Assembly (NCBI RefSeq): GCF_016859125.1
Contig: NZ_CP069338.1
Coordinates: forward strand, 4,651,501-4,715,500
DNA: 64,000 nucleotides
Direction of reading: 5' to 3'
Source: Archangium violaceum
GTDB taxonomy: Bacteria > Myxococcota > Myxococcia > Myxococcales > Myxococcaceae
Part shown: positions 43,947-53,369 of the stretch, in pieces
How the letters are laid out: every line of letters begins with the position of its first letter
Position numbering within the stretch: the first letter of the stretch is position 1
The notes under the pieces: generated by a model
The model's input: only the letters and a program-made list of their open reading frames with translations
Told to the model about the DNA's origin: nothing
Database searches by the model: none
Position numbers and translations under genes: made by a program

Positions 43947-44293
43947 GGACGTGTCGAGGGGCGCTCAGTCTATCCCTGCCTCCGGAGAGCGAGCTCCCTC
44001 CATCGTTACATCCTCCAGCCCCTGGAAGACCTGCCGGGTCTCCAGTCCGTCTCCATTGGCGGGCAGAATCATCGGGTGACCACACCAGAAGCCCTCGCCA
44101 GGGAAAACATCGATGATGCCCTGAGCGCCCTCTCAACGCGCTCTGCGGCTTCATTCCGTTCAACAGGCTGACCGAGCGCATCACGGTCATCGAGAGAACA
44201 ACCTGGCCACCTCCCTCAACCCCGACTTCCTCTCGAAGTCCGTGGCCGAATATTTCAAGCGCGAGGACACGACGACGCCCTGCTCAATCCAGC
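43947..44293 (+). pseudogene. Junction A/B: decayed restriction-gene remnant
   Basis: Homologous to the B/C junction but shorter by 238 bp. From GTG 44076 it starts VTTPEALARENIDDAL, an HsdR-N-terminus-like sequence. It then jumps by a 237-bp deletion (breakpoint near GATGCCCT/GAGCGCCCT, short shared GCCCT) into the 3' remnant seen in junction B/C. A further single-base loss turns TCATCCGAG into TCATCGAG. No functional product is expected. Upstream of the remnant lies the presumed promoter/leader of toxin A. Confidence 0.75.
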
Positions 44294-45097
44294 TCAGTGA
44301 AGGGGCTGGCCGAGGGAGTCGAGGACGGGGCGGCGGGTGGGGAGGGTGTGGTGCGCGTGGTCGTAGAAGCATTCGGGGCCGAGCAGGGAGATGAGCTCGC
44401 GCTCACGTGCGATGCCCGCCTCGGTGCCGGCTGCAGTGGGCAGTTCATAGGGCTGGACGAGGACGAGCTCCTCTCCGAGCGTCTGGCGGCACTCGGGAGG
44501 CAGTGCGTCAAGCCGCTCGCCGAACATGCGGACGAAGGGCGGGCCGTAGAAGTTGCGCCAGACGAGGCCCGCCAGTCCTTTGCTGTAGTCGGGCACTGTG
44601 AGTACCTCTTCCGAATAGGTGAACTCCTTTCCTCCTTCCATGGGAGTGCTCTTGTGGACGAGCAGCCATTGCTTGGCATGGAGATCCGTTTTCAAGCCGG
44701 ACAGGGCCAGTGGGACCCCAAACAGGCGCATCACCTCGAGCACTTGCTTTGCATGGGCCGCACGCCAGGCGGCCTTTGAGGCCCGGCTCGCGGACGTCAT
44801 CCAGGAAATAGCACCCGTGTAGGGCGGAGCGCCGGTGGTGATGGGATAAATCGAGATGAAGTCCCGATCCGTGCGGGCTGCCACGAACAAGGTTCCATGC
44901 TCTTCGTAGTGGGCCACGAGCGCACCTAGATCGATGCGGCTTGGGTCGATGGGCTTATCCAAGGCCGAGGACCCATAGCGCCTGGGCTCGAACCAACGGA
45001 ACTCACGAAGCACGAGGTCGAGAAATCTGCCCACCACCGCGCAAGATGGTCGTTCAGGTGGTAGATCAAAATCCGTATTGATGTATTTGACGGGCAT
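44294..45097 (-). CDS. Presumed immunity protein B
   Basis: 267 aa from ATG 45097 (MPVKYINTDFDLPP), 14 nt after toxin B's stop. A longer upstream in-frame start would run into the toxin and looks wrong. The C-terminal third is shared with the A and C copies; the N-terminal two thirds are about 80 percent similar to C by eye and less similar to A. No signal peptide, cytoplasmic. Presumed to neutralise toxin B. Confidence 0.75.
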   Translation of the reverse strand: MPVKYINTDFDLPPERPSCAVVGRFLDLVLREFRWFEPRRYGSSALDKPIDPSRIDLGALVAHYEEHGTLFVAARTDRDFISIYPITTGAPPYTGAISWMTSASRASKAAWRAAHAKQVLEVMRLFGVPLALSGLKTDLHAKQWLLVHKSTPMEGGKEFTYSEEVLTVPDYSKGLAGLVWRNFYGPPFVRMFGERLDALPPECRQTLGEELVLVQPYELPTAAGTEAGIARERELISLLGPECFYDHAHHTLPTRRPVLDSLGQPLH

Positions 45098-45111
45098 GTT
45101 GTGAATGGGAA

Positions 45112-47130
45112 TCACGGATAACGTCGAATGTTTGCCTTGAACTGACGTGACAGACGAGCCAGTTCGTTTAGGAGCGGCTCTGACAAGTGCGTAGCTCCAT
45201 CGGGGTGCCTGGCTGAGCGGACCCACAGTTCGAGGTGACCTCCGTATCGGTCCACGTAGTCGAGCATCGCTTTGAGGTTGCCAGAGAGGGAGAGTTTCCT
45301 GCGAGCCTTGGACTCGACGAAGGGGTAGGGCTGTCCCCATACGAGTTCCGCGGGGTTGCCCTTCACCGAGTCGGGGATGAAGCCCTGGGCGCGGCTGCCC
45401 GGTGGCGGCATCATCATGGCGGCGTTGCGCTCGTACCGGTGGGCCTGGAGGATGGCGTCCTCGAAGGCGTTGCCCGCGGGCCTGTTCTTCAGAATGGTCG
45501 CGTAGAGGCGCTCCCAGTCCGAGTCCGGCTGGAAGGAGAAGCGGCGGTACTTCTCCGGGTGGCGGAACTGGTAGTCCACCCAGCGCTGAGCCTTGTGGGC
45601 TGGGGTGCCGGGCAGCAGCCGGGTGCCGTCCGGCAACGTGCGCACGCCCAGCAGCGGCACCTTCTGGCCCGCCCGCAGGGCCCCGGCCGCCTCACGCAAC
45701 GGTGTCTCCAAGCCGCGAGCCACCCGCTCGAGGAAGCGCGATTCCTCCTGGGTGAAGGTGTGGCCCCGCGAGGCCTGTGCCAGCAGGCGCTCAATCTCCT
45801 TGGCGTCCCCCGGAGACAGGTGCGAGGCCACACGCGAGAGCACCTCCACCTCGCCCAGGCCCCGGCCGGTGAGCAACGCCAGCCGCTCGGCGTCCTCCGT
45901 GGCCTTCATCAGCACGGCCCCAGTTATGAAGGGCAGCAGCACGCCCAATGCACACACCACGCGCTCGGTGCGCGTGAGGGTATGGCCGGTGAGGCTGTGG
46001 CCGGTGACGGCTGCCCGAGCGTCCGTTACCTCGCCCACGCCCGGCGTCAGGCCCACCAGCAGCTCCAGCACCAGGTCCTCGGAGCGGAAGGACTCCGGGT
46101 CGAAGGACTCGTTGTAATCCAGGTGCACCGGAGCCAGACGGCCCAGATGCACCGCGCTGGCCAGGGCCGAGCGACTCGCCAGCAGGTAGAGGGCCACCTC
46201 GTCAGGCGTGCGCTTGAGGAAGTCCGGGTCCTCCGTATGGGCGTAGGCCCAGGCCAGCGTGGCATTACCCAGGGCGCGCAGCGAGTGCTCGCGCAGGGGC
46301 GACTCGCTCAGGAGGTAGCCCGGGGCCAGTCGGCGCGGGGGCGGGGCGTAGGTGTCCAGCAGCCTTGTGCCCCACGCCTCGTACTCGGCCAGCTTGCGCT
46401 GCACCGCGCGCCAGCGCTCCTCGCGCTGTCGCTCCTCTCGTAGCAGCACCGTGTAGCGCGCCAGGGGAGAGGGTGCTTTCTCCAGCGCCTCCTCCAGTTG
46501 CAGGAGCACCTCGCGCTCCAGCGTCTTCAGCGCCGCCAGGCCCTCGCGGCGCGCAGCCTCGGGGAGTCCGGTGGCCTGCAAGGCCTTGCCCTGGTGGCGC
46601 AGGAAGGCTTCGTAGGGCGCCTGGGGCCGAGAGGCTGAAGGCACCGGACCCGTGGACTCCGCCTCTTCGCGCCACGGGCCTTCACCGCGCCGCAGCGTCA
46701 GTACCACCTCGCCCCGCTGACCTCGTGCATACCGGTACAACGCCCACTCCAGCAGGGCGCGGAAGCTCTCGGCGTCCACCGCTCCCAGCTCGCTGCCGGT
46801 TCCCTCGTGCACGCGGAGGCCGAGTAGCCGGACACGCCCGTTCTCCACGCGCAGCCCCAGGGCCAGCCATGCCCCCGCGCGCTTGAGTCCGCGTGCCGCT
46901 GCCCACGTTTGGGCACGCACCTCCTTCGTCCCTTCCAGCACCTCGGCCCCGGTATATGCCGAGGCCTTCCTGCCCAGGCCCCCCTCTCCAGAATGAGAGG
47001 CCAGCGGACCCGTGCCCGGTGACTCCAGGGCGAACGCCAGGCGCGGGCCCGGGCCGCTGTCCGTATGGCTCCGGCACGCGGCCACCGCCACCAGCAGTAC
47101 GACCGGGAGAAGAACCGAGGGCGTTCTCAT
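45112..47130 (-). CDS. Polymorphic lipoprotein toxin B (SitA-like)
   Basis: 672 aa, same length and architecture as toxin A: lipobox VAAC at Cys19, pre-toxin-TG-like segment and PD-(D/E)xK tip with E557, D587, E606/K608 conserved. In the last 73 residues it differs from A at about 20 positions (for example K624D and the final helix ELARLSRQFKANIRRYP). Earlier differences are few (HTDSGPG, EEAESTGPVPSASRPQ). Start ATG 47130; an in-frame upstream ATG at 47256 adds residues from the leader. Its immunity gene follows at 45097. Confidence 0.82.
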   Translation of the reverse strand: MRTPSVLLPVVLLVAVAACRSHTDSGPGPRLAFALESPGTGPLASHSGEGGLGRKASAYTGAEVLEGTKEVRAQTWAAARGLKRAGAWLALGLRVENGRVRLLGLRVHEGTGSELGAVDAESFRALLEWALYRYARGQRGEVVLTLRRGEGPWREEAESTGPVPSASRPQAPYEAFLRHQGKALQATGLPEAARREGLAALKTLEREVLLQLEEALEKAPSPLARYTVLLREERQREERWRAVQRKLAEYEAWGTRLLDTYAPPPRRLAPGYLLSESPLREHSLRALGNATLAWAYAHTEDPDFLKRTPDEVALYLLASRSALASAVHLGRLAPVHLDYNESFDPESFRSEDLVLELLVGLTPGVGEVTDARAAVTGHSLTGHTLTRTERVVCALGVLLPFITGAVLMKATEDAERLALLTGRGLGEVEVLSRVASHLSPGDAKEIERLLAQASRGHTFTQEESRFLERVARGLETPLREAAGALRAGQKVPLLGVRTLPDGTRLLPGTPAHKAQRWVDYQFRHPEKYRRFSFQPDSDWERLYATILKNRPAGNAFEDAILQAHRYERNAAMMMPPPGSRAQGFIPDSVKGNPAELVWGQPYPFVESKARRKLSLSGNLKAMLDYVDRYGGHLELWVRSARHPDGATHLSEPLLNELARLSRQFKANIRRYP

Positions 47131-47259
47131 GGACGTGTCGAGGGGCGCGCAGTCTATCCCGGCCTCCGGAGAGCGAGCCCCCTCCATCGTTACATCCTCC
47201 AGCCCCCGGAAGACCTGCCGGGTCTCCAGTCCGTCTCCATCTGCGGGCAGAATCATCGG

Positions 47260-47705
47260 GTGACCACACCAGAAGCCCTCGCCAGGGAAAACATCGATGA
47301 TGCCCTCCGACTCGCCGGCTGGCTCATTCAGGACGCGAAGGATGGCAATGTGGATGCGGGCCTGGGCGTCGCGTCGCGGCCTTCGAGGTCGAGTGCACCA
47401 CGAGCGTCTACTCGAGGCTGCTGCGGATGGCGGATCTGCTCGCCCTTCAGCCCAACCTCAACATCCGGCTGTTCCTGGTGGCCCCGGACGAGCGCCGGAG
47501 CAAGGTGGAGCAGGAGATCCGCCGCCCCGCGTTCTCCCTGAGGGAGCGCCCTCTCAACGCGCTCTGCGGCTTCATTCCGTTCAACAGGCTGACCGAGCGC
47601 ATCACGGTCATCCGAGAGAACAACCTGGCCACCTCCCTCAACCCCGACTTCCTCTCGAAGTCCGTGGCGGAGTATTTCAAGCGCGAGGACACGACGACGT
47701 CCTGA
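47260..47705 (+). pseudogene. Junction B/C: composite restriction-like remnant
   Basis: From GTG 47260 the frame reads VTTPEALARENIDDALRLAGWLIQD..., resembling the start of type I restriction HsdR proteins. Near 47375 protein-like sequence shifts to another frame: AFEVECTTSVYSRLLRMADLLALQPNLNIRLFLVAPDERRSKVEQEI...EYFKREDTTTS, ending at TGA 47705. This reads as the C-terminus of a different protein (restriction-like, low confidence). The element is the longest version of the spacer; junction A/B is its deletion derivative. The 585-bp gap holds nothing else intact. Confidence 0.7.
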
Positions 47706-47715
47706 TCAATCCAGC

Positions 47716-48519
47716 TCAGTGAAGGGGCTGGCCGAGGGAGTTGAGGACGGGGCGGCGGGTGGGGAGGGTGTGGTGCTCGTGATCGTAGAAGCACTCGGGG
47801 CCGAGCAGGGTGATGAGCTCGCGCTCGCGTGCGATGCCCGCCTCGGTGCCAGCATCCGTGGGCAACTCGTAGGGCTGGACGAGGACAAGCTCCTCCCCAA
47901 GCGTTTTGCGGCATTCGGGGGGCAATGTGTCGAGCCGCTCGCCGAACATGCGGACGAAAGGCGGGCCGTAGAAGTTGCGCCAGACGAGGCCCGCCAGTCC
48001 TTTGCTGTAGTCGGGCACTGTGAGAACCTGTTCCGAGTAGGTGAACTCCTTTCCGCCCTCCATGGGAATGCTCTTGGGGATGAACCGCCATTGCTTGGAG
48101 TGGAGATCCGTCTTCAACCCGGACAGGGCCAGCGGTACTTGAAACAGGCGCATCACCTCGCGCACCTGTTTGGTATGAGATGCACGCCAGGAGGCTTTCG
48201 AGGCCAGGCTCGCGGAGGTCATCCAGGAGATGGAACCCGTGTAGGGTGGAGCACCGGTTGTGATGGGATGAATTGAGATGAAGTCCCGATCGGTGCGGGC
48301 TGCCACGAACAAGGTTCCATACTCTTCGTAATGGGCTACGAGCGCACCCATGTCGATGCGACTCGGATCGATGGGTTTATCCAAAGCCACCGATCCATGA
48401 CGCCTGGGCTCGAACCAACGAAACTCACGAAGAATGAGGTCGAGAAACGTTCCCACCTCTGGGCTGGGAGGACGTCCAGGCGGAAGCCTGAATCGTGTTT
48501 CGAGGTATCGGATAGGCAT
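47716..48519 (-). CDS. Presumed immunity protein C
   Basis: 267 aa from ATG 48519 (MPIRYLETRF), 14 nt after toxin C's stop; an ATG overlapping that stop (TGATG) is in frame and would add five residues. The C-terminal ~95 residues match A and B; the N-terminal part diverges. Cytoplasmic. Presumed to neutralise toxin C. Confidence 0.75.
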   Translation of the reverse strand: MPIRYLETRFRLPPGRPPSPEVGTFLDLILREFRWFEPRRHGSVALDKPIDPSRIDMGALVAHYEEYGTLFVAARTDRDFISIHPITTGAPPYTGSISWMTSASLASKASWRASHTKQVREVMRLFQVPLALSGLKTDLHSKQWRFIPKSIPMEGGKEFTYSEQVLTVPDYSKGLAGLVWRNFYGPPFVRMFGERLDTLPPECRKTLGEELVLVQPYELPTDAGTEAGIARERELITLLGPECFYDHEHHTLPTRRPVLNSLGQPLH

Positions 48520-48533
48520 GCCTTGAGTAGACA

Positions 48534-50552
48534 TCACGGGTAGTGGTGAAGGATTGCCTTACCTTGTTCTTTCAGGTCGTTCAATTTGTTTAGGAGCGGC
48601 TCTGACAGGTGCGTGGCTCCATCGGGATGTCTGGCGGAGCGGACCCACAGCTCGAGGTGACCACCATAGTTGTCTATGTATTCGAGCATCGCCTTGAGGT
48701 TGCCGGAGAGGGAGAGTTTCCTGCGAGCCTTGGACTCGACGAAGGAGTAGGGCTGTCCCCAGACCAGCTCCGCGGGGTTGCCCTTCACCGAGTCGGGGAT
48801 GAAGCCCTGGGCGCGGCTGCCCGGTGGCGGCATCATCATGGCGGCGTTGCGCTCGTACCGGTGGGCCTGGAGGATGGCGTCCTCGAAGGCGTTGCCCGCG
48901 GGCCTGTTCTTCAGAATGGTCGCGTAGAGGCGCTCCCAGTCCGAGTCCGGCTGGAAGGAGAAGCGGCGGTACTTCTCCGGGTGGCGGAACTGGTAGTCCA
49001 CCCAGCGCTGAGCCTTGTGGGCTGGGGTGCCGGGCAGCAGCCGGGTGCCGTCCGGCAACGTGCGCACGCCCAGCAGCGGCACCTTCTGGCCCGCTCGCAG
49101 GGCCCCGGCCGCCTCGCGTAACGGCCCCTCCAGGCCGCGAGCCACCCGCTCGAGGAAGCGCGATTCCTCCTGGGTGAAGGTGTGGCCCCGCGAGGCCTGT
49201 GCCAGCAGGCGCTCAATCTCCTTGGCGTCCCCCGGAGACAGGTGCGAGGCCACACGCGAGAGCACCTCCACCTCGCCCAGGCCCCGGCCGGTGAGCAACG
49301 CCAGCCGCTCGGCGTCCTCCGTGGCCTTCATCAGCACGGCCCCAGTTATGAAGGGCAGCAGCACGCCCAATGCACACACCACGCGCTCGGTGCGCGTGAG
49401 GGTATGGCCGGTGAGGCTGTGGCCGGTGAGGGCTGCCCGAGCGTCCGTTACCTCGCCCACGCCCGGCGTCAGGCCCACCAGCAGCTCCAGCACCAGGTCC
49501 TCGGAGCGGAAGGACTCCGGGTCGAAGGACTCGTTGTAATCCAGGTGCACCGGAGCCAGACGGCCCAGATGCACCGCGCTGGCCAGGGCCGAGCGACTCG
49601 CCAGCAGGTAGAGGGCCACCTCGTCAGGCGTGCGCTTGAGGAAGTCCGGGTCCTCCGTATGGGCGTAGGCCCAGGCCAGCGTGGCATTACCCAGGGCGCG
49701 CAGCGAGTGCTCGCGCAGGGGCGACTCGCTCAGGAGGTAGCCCGGGGCGAGGCGGCGTGGGGGCGGGGCGTAGGTGTCCAGTAGCCTTGTGCCCCACGCC
49801 TCGTACTCGGCCAGCTTGCGCTGCACCGCGCGCCAGCGCTCCTCTCGCTGTCGCTCCTCTTGTAGCAGCACCGTGTAGCGCGCCAGGGGAGAGGGTGCTT
49901 TCTCCAGCGCCTCCTCCAGTTGCAGGAGCACCTCGCGCTCCAGCGTCTTCAGTGCCGCCAGGCCCTCGCGGCGCGCAGCCTCGGAAAGCCCCGTGGCCTG
50001 CAAGGCCTTGCCTTGGTGGCGCAGGAAGGCCTCATAGGGCGCCAGGGGCCGAGTGGCCGAGAGCACCGGGCCCGTGGACTCCACCTCCTCGCGCCAGGGG
50101 CCTTCACCGCGTCGCAGTGTCAGCACCACCTCGCCCCGCTGGCCTCGCGCATACCGGTACAACGCCCACTCCAGCAGGGCGCGGAAGCTCTCGGCGTCCA
50201 CCGCTCCCAGCTCGCTGCCGGTTCCCTCGTGCACGCGGAGGCCGAGTAGCCGGACACGCCCGTTCTCCACGCGCAGCCCCAGGGCCAGCCATGCCCCCGC
50301 GCGCTTGAGTCCGCGTGCCGCTGCCCACGTTTGGGCACGCACCTCCTTCGTCCCTTCCAGCACCTCGGCCCCGGTATATGCCGAGGCCTTCCTGCCCAGG
50401 CCCCCCTCTCCAGACTGGGAGGGCAGTGGACCCGTGCCCGGTGACTCCAGGGCGAACGCCAGGCGCGGGCCAGGGCTGCTGTCCGTATGGCTCCTGCACG
50501 CGGCCACCGCCACCAGCAGTACGACCGGGAGAAGAACCGAGGGCGTTCTCAT
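48534..50552 (-). CDS. Polymorphic lipoprotein toxin C (SitA-like)
   Basis: 672 aa from ATG 50552. Same lipobox, pre-toxin segment and nuclease-like tip (E557, D587, E606/K608). Differences from A before residue 600 are few (LPSQSGEG, LLQEERQREE, AALTGHSL, LEGPLRE). The final 70 residues diverge again (LNKLNDLKEQGKAILHHYP ending). It is the first cassette in transcription order. Its start is 58 nt from the stop of the PAS histidine kinase gene on the same strand, so read-through from that gene is possible. Confidence 0.82.
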   Translation of the reverse strand: MRTPSVLLPVVLLVAVAACRSHTDSSPGPRLAFALESPGTGPLPSQSGEGGLGRKASAYTGAEVLEGTKEVRAQTWAAARGLKRAGAWLALGLRVENGRVRLLGLRVHEGTGSELGAVDAESFRALLEWALYRYARGQRGEVVLTLRRGEGPWREEVESTGPVLSATRPLAPYEAFLRHQGKALQATGLSEAARREGLAALKTLEREVLLQLEEALEKAPSPLARYTVLLQEERQREERWRAVQRKLAEYEAWGTRLLDTYAPPPRRLAPGYLLSESPLREHSLRALGNATLAWAYAHTEDPDFLKRTPDEVALYLLASRSALASAVHLGRLAPVHLDYNESFDPESFRSEDLVLELLVGLTPGVGEVTDARAALTGHSLTGHTLTRTERVVCALGVLLPFITGAVLMKATEDAERLALLTGRGLGEVEVLSRVASHLSPGDAKEIERLLAQASRGHTFTQEESRFLERVARGLEGPLREAAGALRAGQKVPLLGVRTLPDGTRLLPGTPAHKAQRWVDYQFRHPEKYRRFSFQPDSDWERLYATILKNRPAGNAFEDAILQAHRYERNAAMMMPPPGSRAQGFIPDSVKGNPAELVWGQPYSFVESKARRKLSLSGNLKAMLEYIDNYGGHLELWVRSARHPDGATHLSEPLLNKLNDLKEQGKAILHHYP

Positions 50553-50610
50553 GGAGGTGTCGAGGACGCGCAGTCTATCCGGCCTCGGGCCTGGACACCT
50601 CTCAGTGCAC

Positions 50611-52176
50611 TCAGTGCACCTGCTGCGACGAGCCCGTGGGCGGGCGCGGCTCGGGAGGCGTGGGGCTGGCGGCGGACAGTAGCGGGAGCGCCACGTAGAA
50701 GGTGGAGCCCCGGCCCACCTCGCTCTCCACCCAGATGCGGCCCCCGTGGCGCTCCACGATGTCGCGGCTGATGTAGAGGCCCAGTCCCAGTCCGCCGTAG
50801 GACGTGACGGAGACGTTCCGGGCGCGGAAGTAGCGCTCGAAGAGCTGCTCCTGCTGGTCGCGAGGAATGCCGATGCCCTCGTCCGCCACGGAGAGCAGCG
50901 CGAAGTCGCCGCGCACATCCATCGTCACGCGCACGGTGCTGTCCCCGGGGCTGTACTTGAGCGCGTTCTCCAGCAGGTTGGCGATGACCTGCTCGAGCCG
51001 GTACGGGTCTCCGCGGATGGGGACCGGCTCCTCCGGGTGCGAGTAGTCGATGCGGTGCTGGCCCCGCTCGGCGTCCATCACGGTCAGCGCGCGCTCCACG
51101 ATGGCATCCAGCCGGGTGGGCTCGAAGTGCAGCGCGAGCCGGCCGGCCTCGATGCGGGAGGCATCCAGCAGGTCGTTGATGAGCGCCGCCAGCCGCACCA
51201 GGTGCTGGCGCGCGTGACGCAGCAGCGTGGGGTCCACCGGCTCATGGCGCTCCAGCCGGCGCTCCAGGCTGGCCAGCCGCAGCGAGAGCGGGGTGAGGGG
51301 CGTCTTCAGCTCGTGCGAGGCGATGGTGAGGAAGTCGTCGCGCACGCGGATGGCCTCCTGGGCCTCGCGGAAGAGGCGGGAGCGCTCGGCCTCCGCGATG
51401 CGTTGCTCGGTGACGTCCTCGACGATGCCCACGCCCCCTTCCACCTCGCCGCACTCATTGAGGCAGGGCGCGAAGTGGACGCGCACCGGGGTCACCTTGT
51501 CCGCGGTGATGGAGCGGTAGTCCCCTTCATAGGAAGCGTGACGTCCCTCGAGCACCTCGCGCACGCAGGTCATGATGGCCTCGTCCTGGAGCGAGAGCAG
51601 GTTCAGTCCGATGAGCGCCCGCTTGGAGGAGCCCAGGATGCGCACGAAGTAGTCGTTGCACGCCAGGAGGGTGGGGGTGGTGTCGAAGTGGAACAGGCCC
51701 ATCGGCGCGTTCTCGAAGACGAGCCGGTAGACGCGCTCCCCCGTGGAGATCGGGTGGAGGGCGCGCGTGCGTACCGCGGAGGACAGGCGCTCCAGGGGCT
51801 CGTCGGTGTAGTCGGGGAACTCGGGCGTGCGCCGCAGCACCACGGTGATGCGCTCTCCGCTCGCCGCCTCGGCGGCTCCCACCGTCACTTCCAGCTCCAG
51901 CTCCGGTCCACCCCGGCACAGCAGGGTGGCCCGAACGGGGCGCCCGCTCAGCGCGCGCCGCCGTCTCAGCAGGTAGCGCAGGAAGGATTGCCCATCGAAG
52001 GCATGCAGACGCTGGGGGACAAGGCGGTCGAAGGGTTGTCCCGCCAGCTCCTTCAACTTCCAGCCAAGCAAGCGCTCGGCGGCGGGGTTCAGGTAGAGGA
52101 CGCGCTCGTCGCCATCGCAGGCCACGAGGGGATCCGCCATCGCATCCATCAGCACCCTGAAGTCATCGCCGGACAT
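50611..52176 (-). CDS. PAS-domain sensor histidine kinase
   Basis: 521 aa, soluble, with two PAS domains (about 1-115: YLNPAAERLLGW; about 140-265: LVFENAPMGLFHFD, ACNDYFVRILG). HisKA contains H288 (TIASHELKTPLTPL), and HATPase_c has NALKYSP, DEGIGI and GLGLGLYISRDIV. The C-terminus is short and Pro-rich. No response regulator is adjacent. It lies immediately upstream of the toxin array on the same strand. Confidence 0.93.
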   Translation of the reverse strand: MSGDDFRVLMDAMADPLVACDGDERVLYLNPAAERLLGWKLKELAGQPFDRLVPQRLHAFDGQSFLRYLLRRRRALSGRPVRATLLCRGGPELELEVTVGAAEAASGERITVVLRRTPEFPDYTDEPLERLSSAVRTRALHPISTGERVYRLVFENAPMGLFHFDTTPTLLACNDYFVRILGSSKRALIGLNLLSLQDEAIMTCVREVLEGRHASYEGDYRSITADKVTPVRVHFAPCLNECGEVEGGVGIVEDVTEQRIAEAERSRLFREAQEAIRVRDDFLTIASHELKTPLTPLSLRLASLERRLERHEPVDPTLLRHARQHLVRLAALINDLLDASRIEAGRLALHFEPTRLDAIVERALTVMDAERGQHRIDYSHPEEPVPIRGDPYRLEQVIANLLENALKYSPGDSTVRVTMDVRGDFALLSVADEGIGIPRDQQEQLFERYFRARNVSVTSYGGLGLGLYISRDIVERHGGRIWVESEVGRGSTFYVALPLLSAASPTPPEPRPPTGSSQQVH

Positions 52177-52355
52177 GCATCCCTTTCGTGTGAGAGGGCC
52201 ACCTCCTTAGAGCCTACAGGTTGGCTATGGCCTTGCTGACCCGTGAGTCCTCCCGGTCCGGATGCCGGAGGGCCGAAGCCCGGCTCGCGAAGCAGGCGAT
52301 GGAGCGGGGTCTCGGGCTGCCTGTCCGCCGGGCAACGGTGCGCGCGGGGGGCGTC

Positions 52356-53369
52356 TCATGCCCCGGTGGGAGCGGACGGCTCGTTGGACGGAGGGGAGGG
52401 CGGCTCGGCGTGCGCGGCCGGTGGTTCCAATTGGAAGCGCGCGATGAGCGGCATGTGGTCCGAGAGTCCGTGGAAGCGGCTGCGCGTGTCCCCGAAGGGG
52501 CGCGTCTCGTCGGCGTCCAACCAGCGCACCCCGTTCCCGGAGAAGATGTGGTCCAGGTGCATGCGCATGTGCATGAAGCCGGCGGTGGGGAAGCCTCGCG
52601 AGAGGTGCGGATCGATCTGTCCCACCGCCGCCTGGGCACAGGCGAGGTGGGCCTCGTCGCAGAAGTAGTGGAAGACGGGCGAGGCCGGCGGCGAGTTGAA
52701 GTCGCCGCAGATGAGGAAGGGCTCGCCGGCCGCCCGGTGCCGCACCAGGGTGCAGAGCGCGCGTGCCTCGTGGAGCTGGTTGATGCCGTTGCCCATCTTG
52801 TCCCGGGTGGCCCAGAAGGCGCGGGAGAAGGGCGTGGGCAGGCTGAGGTGGGTGTTGAAGACGTGGAGGGGGAGTCCGTCCTCCTTGCGGAGCAGCCGCA
52901 TGTGCGCGCAGATGCGGCTCTGCTTGCGCTCGCGCAACATCCGCACGTGGTGGTGCGTGATGTGGTGGGGCGAGTCCACGTTGTGGGTGTCCACCGCGAG
53001 CCGTTGGGTGTTGACGATGATGGCCAGCCCGGTGGTGTAGAGCGAGAACTCCCTCAGCTTGTAGTGGTGGGCGCGGAAGTAGAAGGCCTCGTAGGGCATG
53101 GGCCGGCGGAGGTTGGCGAACGTCTCCTCCATGCGCCCCATGAAGGCCTCCAACTGCGTCTCGTCCGGGTGGGAGGGGCGGTGGGCGACGCTGCTGCGGA
53201 AGGACTGGGTCTCCACCTCTTGCAGGCAGATGATGTCCGGCAGTGGCTCCAACGTGGCCAGGGCCGCGGCGACCCGTCGTTTGGGCCCCAGCGTGCTGGC
53301 GAGCCCGCGCAGGGCATGTCCGAAGTAGCGGACGTTGTAACTGACGATGCGTAGAGGCGTCTGGGCCAT
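52356..53369 (-). CDS. Endonuclease/exonuclease/phosphatase (EEP) family protein
   Basis: 337 aa. EEP motifs are in order: SYNVRYF (beta-1), LQEVE (metal Glu), NTHLS, GDFNSPP (catalytic Asp/Asn), LDHIF and SDHMPL (final Asp-His). There is no signal peptide, so it is probably cytoplasmic. It could act on nucleic acids, inositol phosphates or lipids; sequence alone does not decide. Monocistronic; divergent from the MoxR gene. Confidence 0.9.
   Translation of the reverse strand: MAQTPLRIVSYNVRYFGHALRGLASTLGPKRRVAAALATLEPLPDIICLQEVETQSFRSSVAHRPSHPDETQLEAFMGRMEETFANLRRPMPYEAFYFRAHHYKLREFSLYTTGLAIIVNTQRLAVDTHNVDSPHHITHHHVRMLRERKQSRICAHMRLLRKEDGLPLHVFNTHLSLPTPFSRAFWATRDKMGNGINQLHEARALCTLVRHRAAGEPFLICGDFNSPPASPVFHYFCDEAHLACAQAAVGQIDPHLSRGFPTAGFMHMRMHLDHIFSGNGVRWLDADETRPFGDTRSRFHGLSDHMPLIARFQLEPPAAHAEPPSPPSNEPSAPTGA

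Larger units (their letters stand above)
41113..50552 (-). repeat. Tandem triplication of toxin-immunity cassette
   Basis: Three head-to-tail units. Corresponding toxin stops lie at 41928, 45112 and 48534, giving periods of 3184 and 3422 bp. The 238-bp difference is fully explained by a 237-bp deletion plus one base lost in the A/B spacer. Sequence is near identical except for one divergent block per unit (about 41403-42149, 44587-45333, 48009-48755) covering the toxin 3' end and immunity 5' part. Confidence 0.92.
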
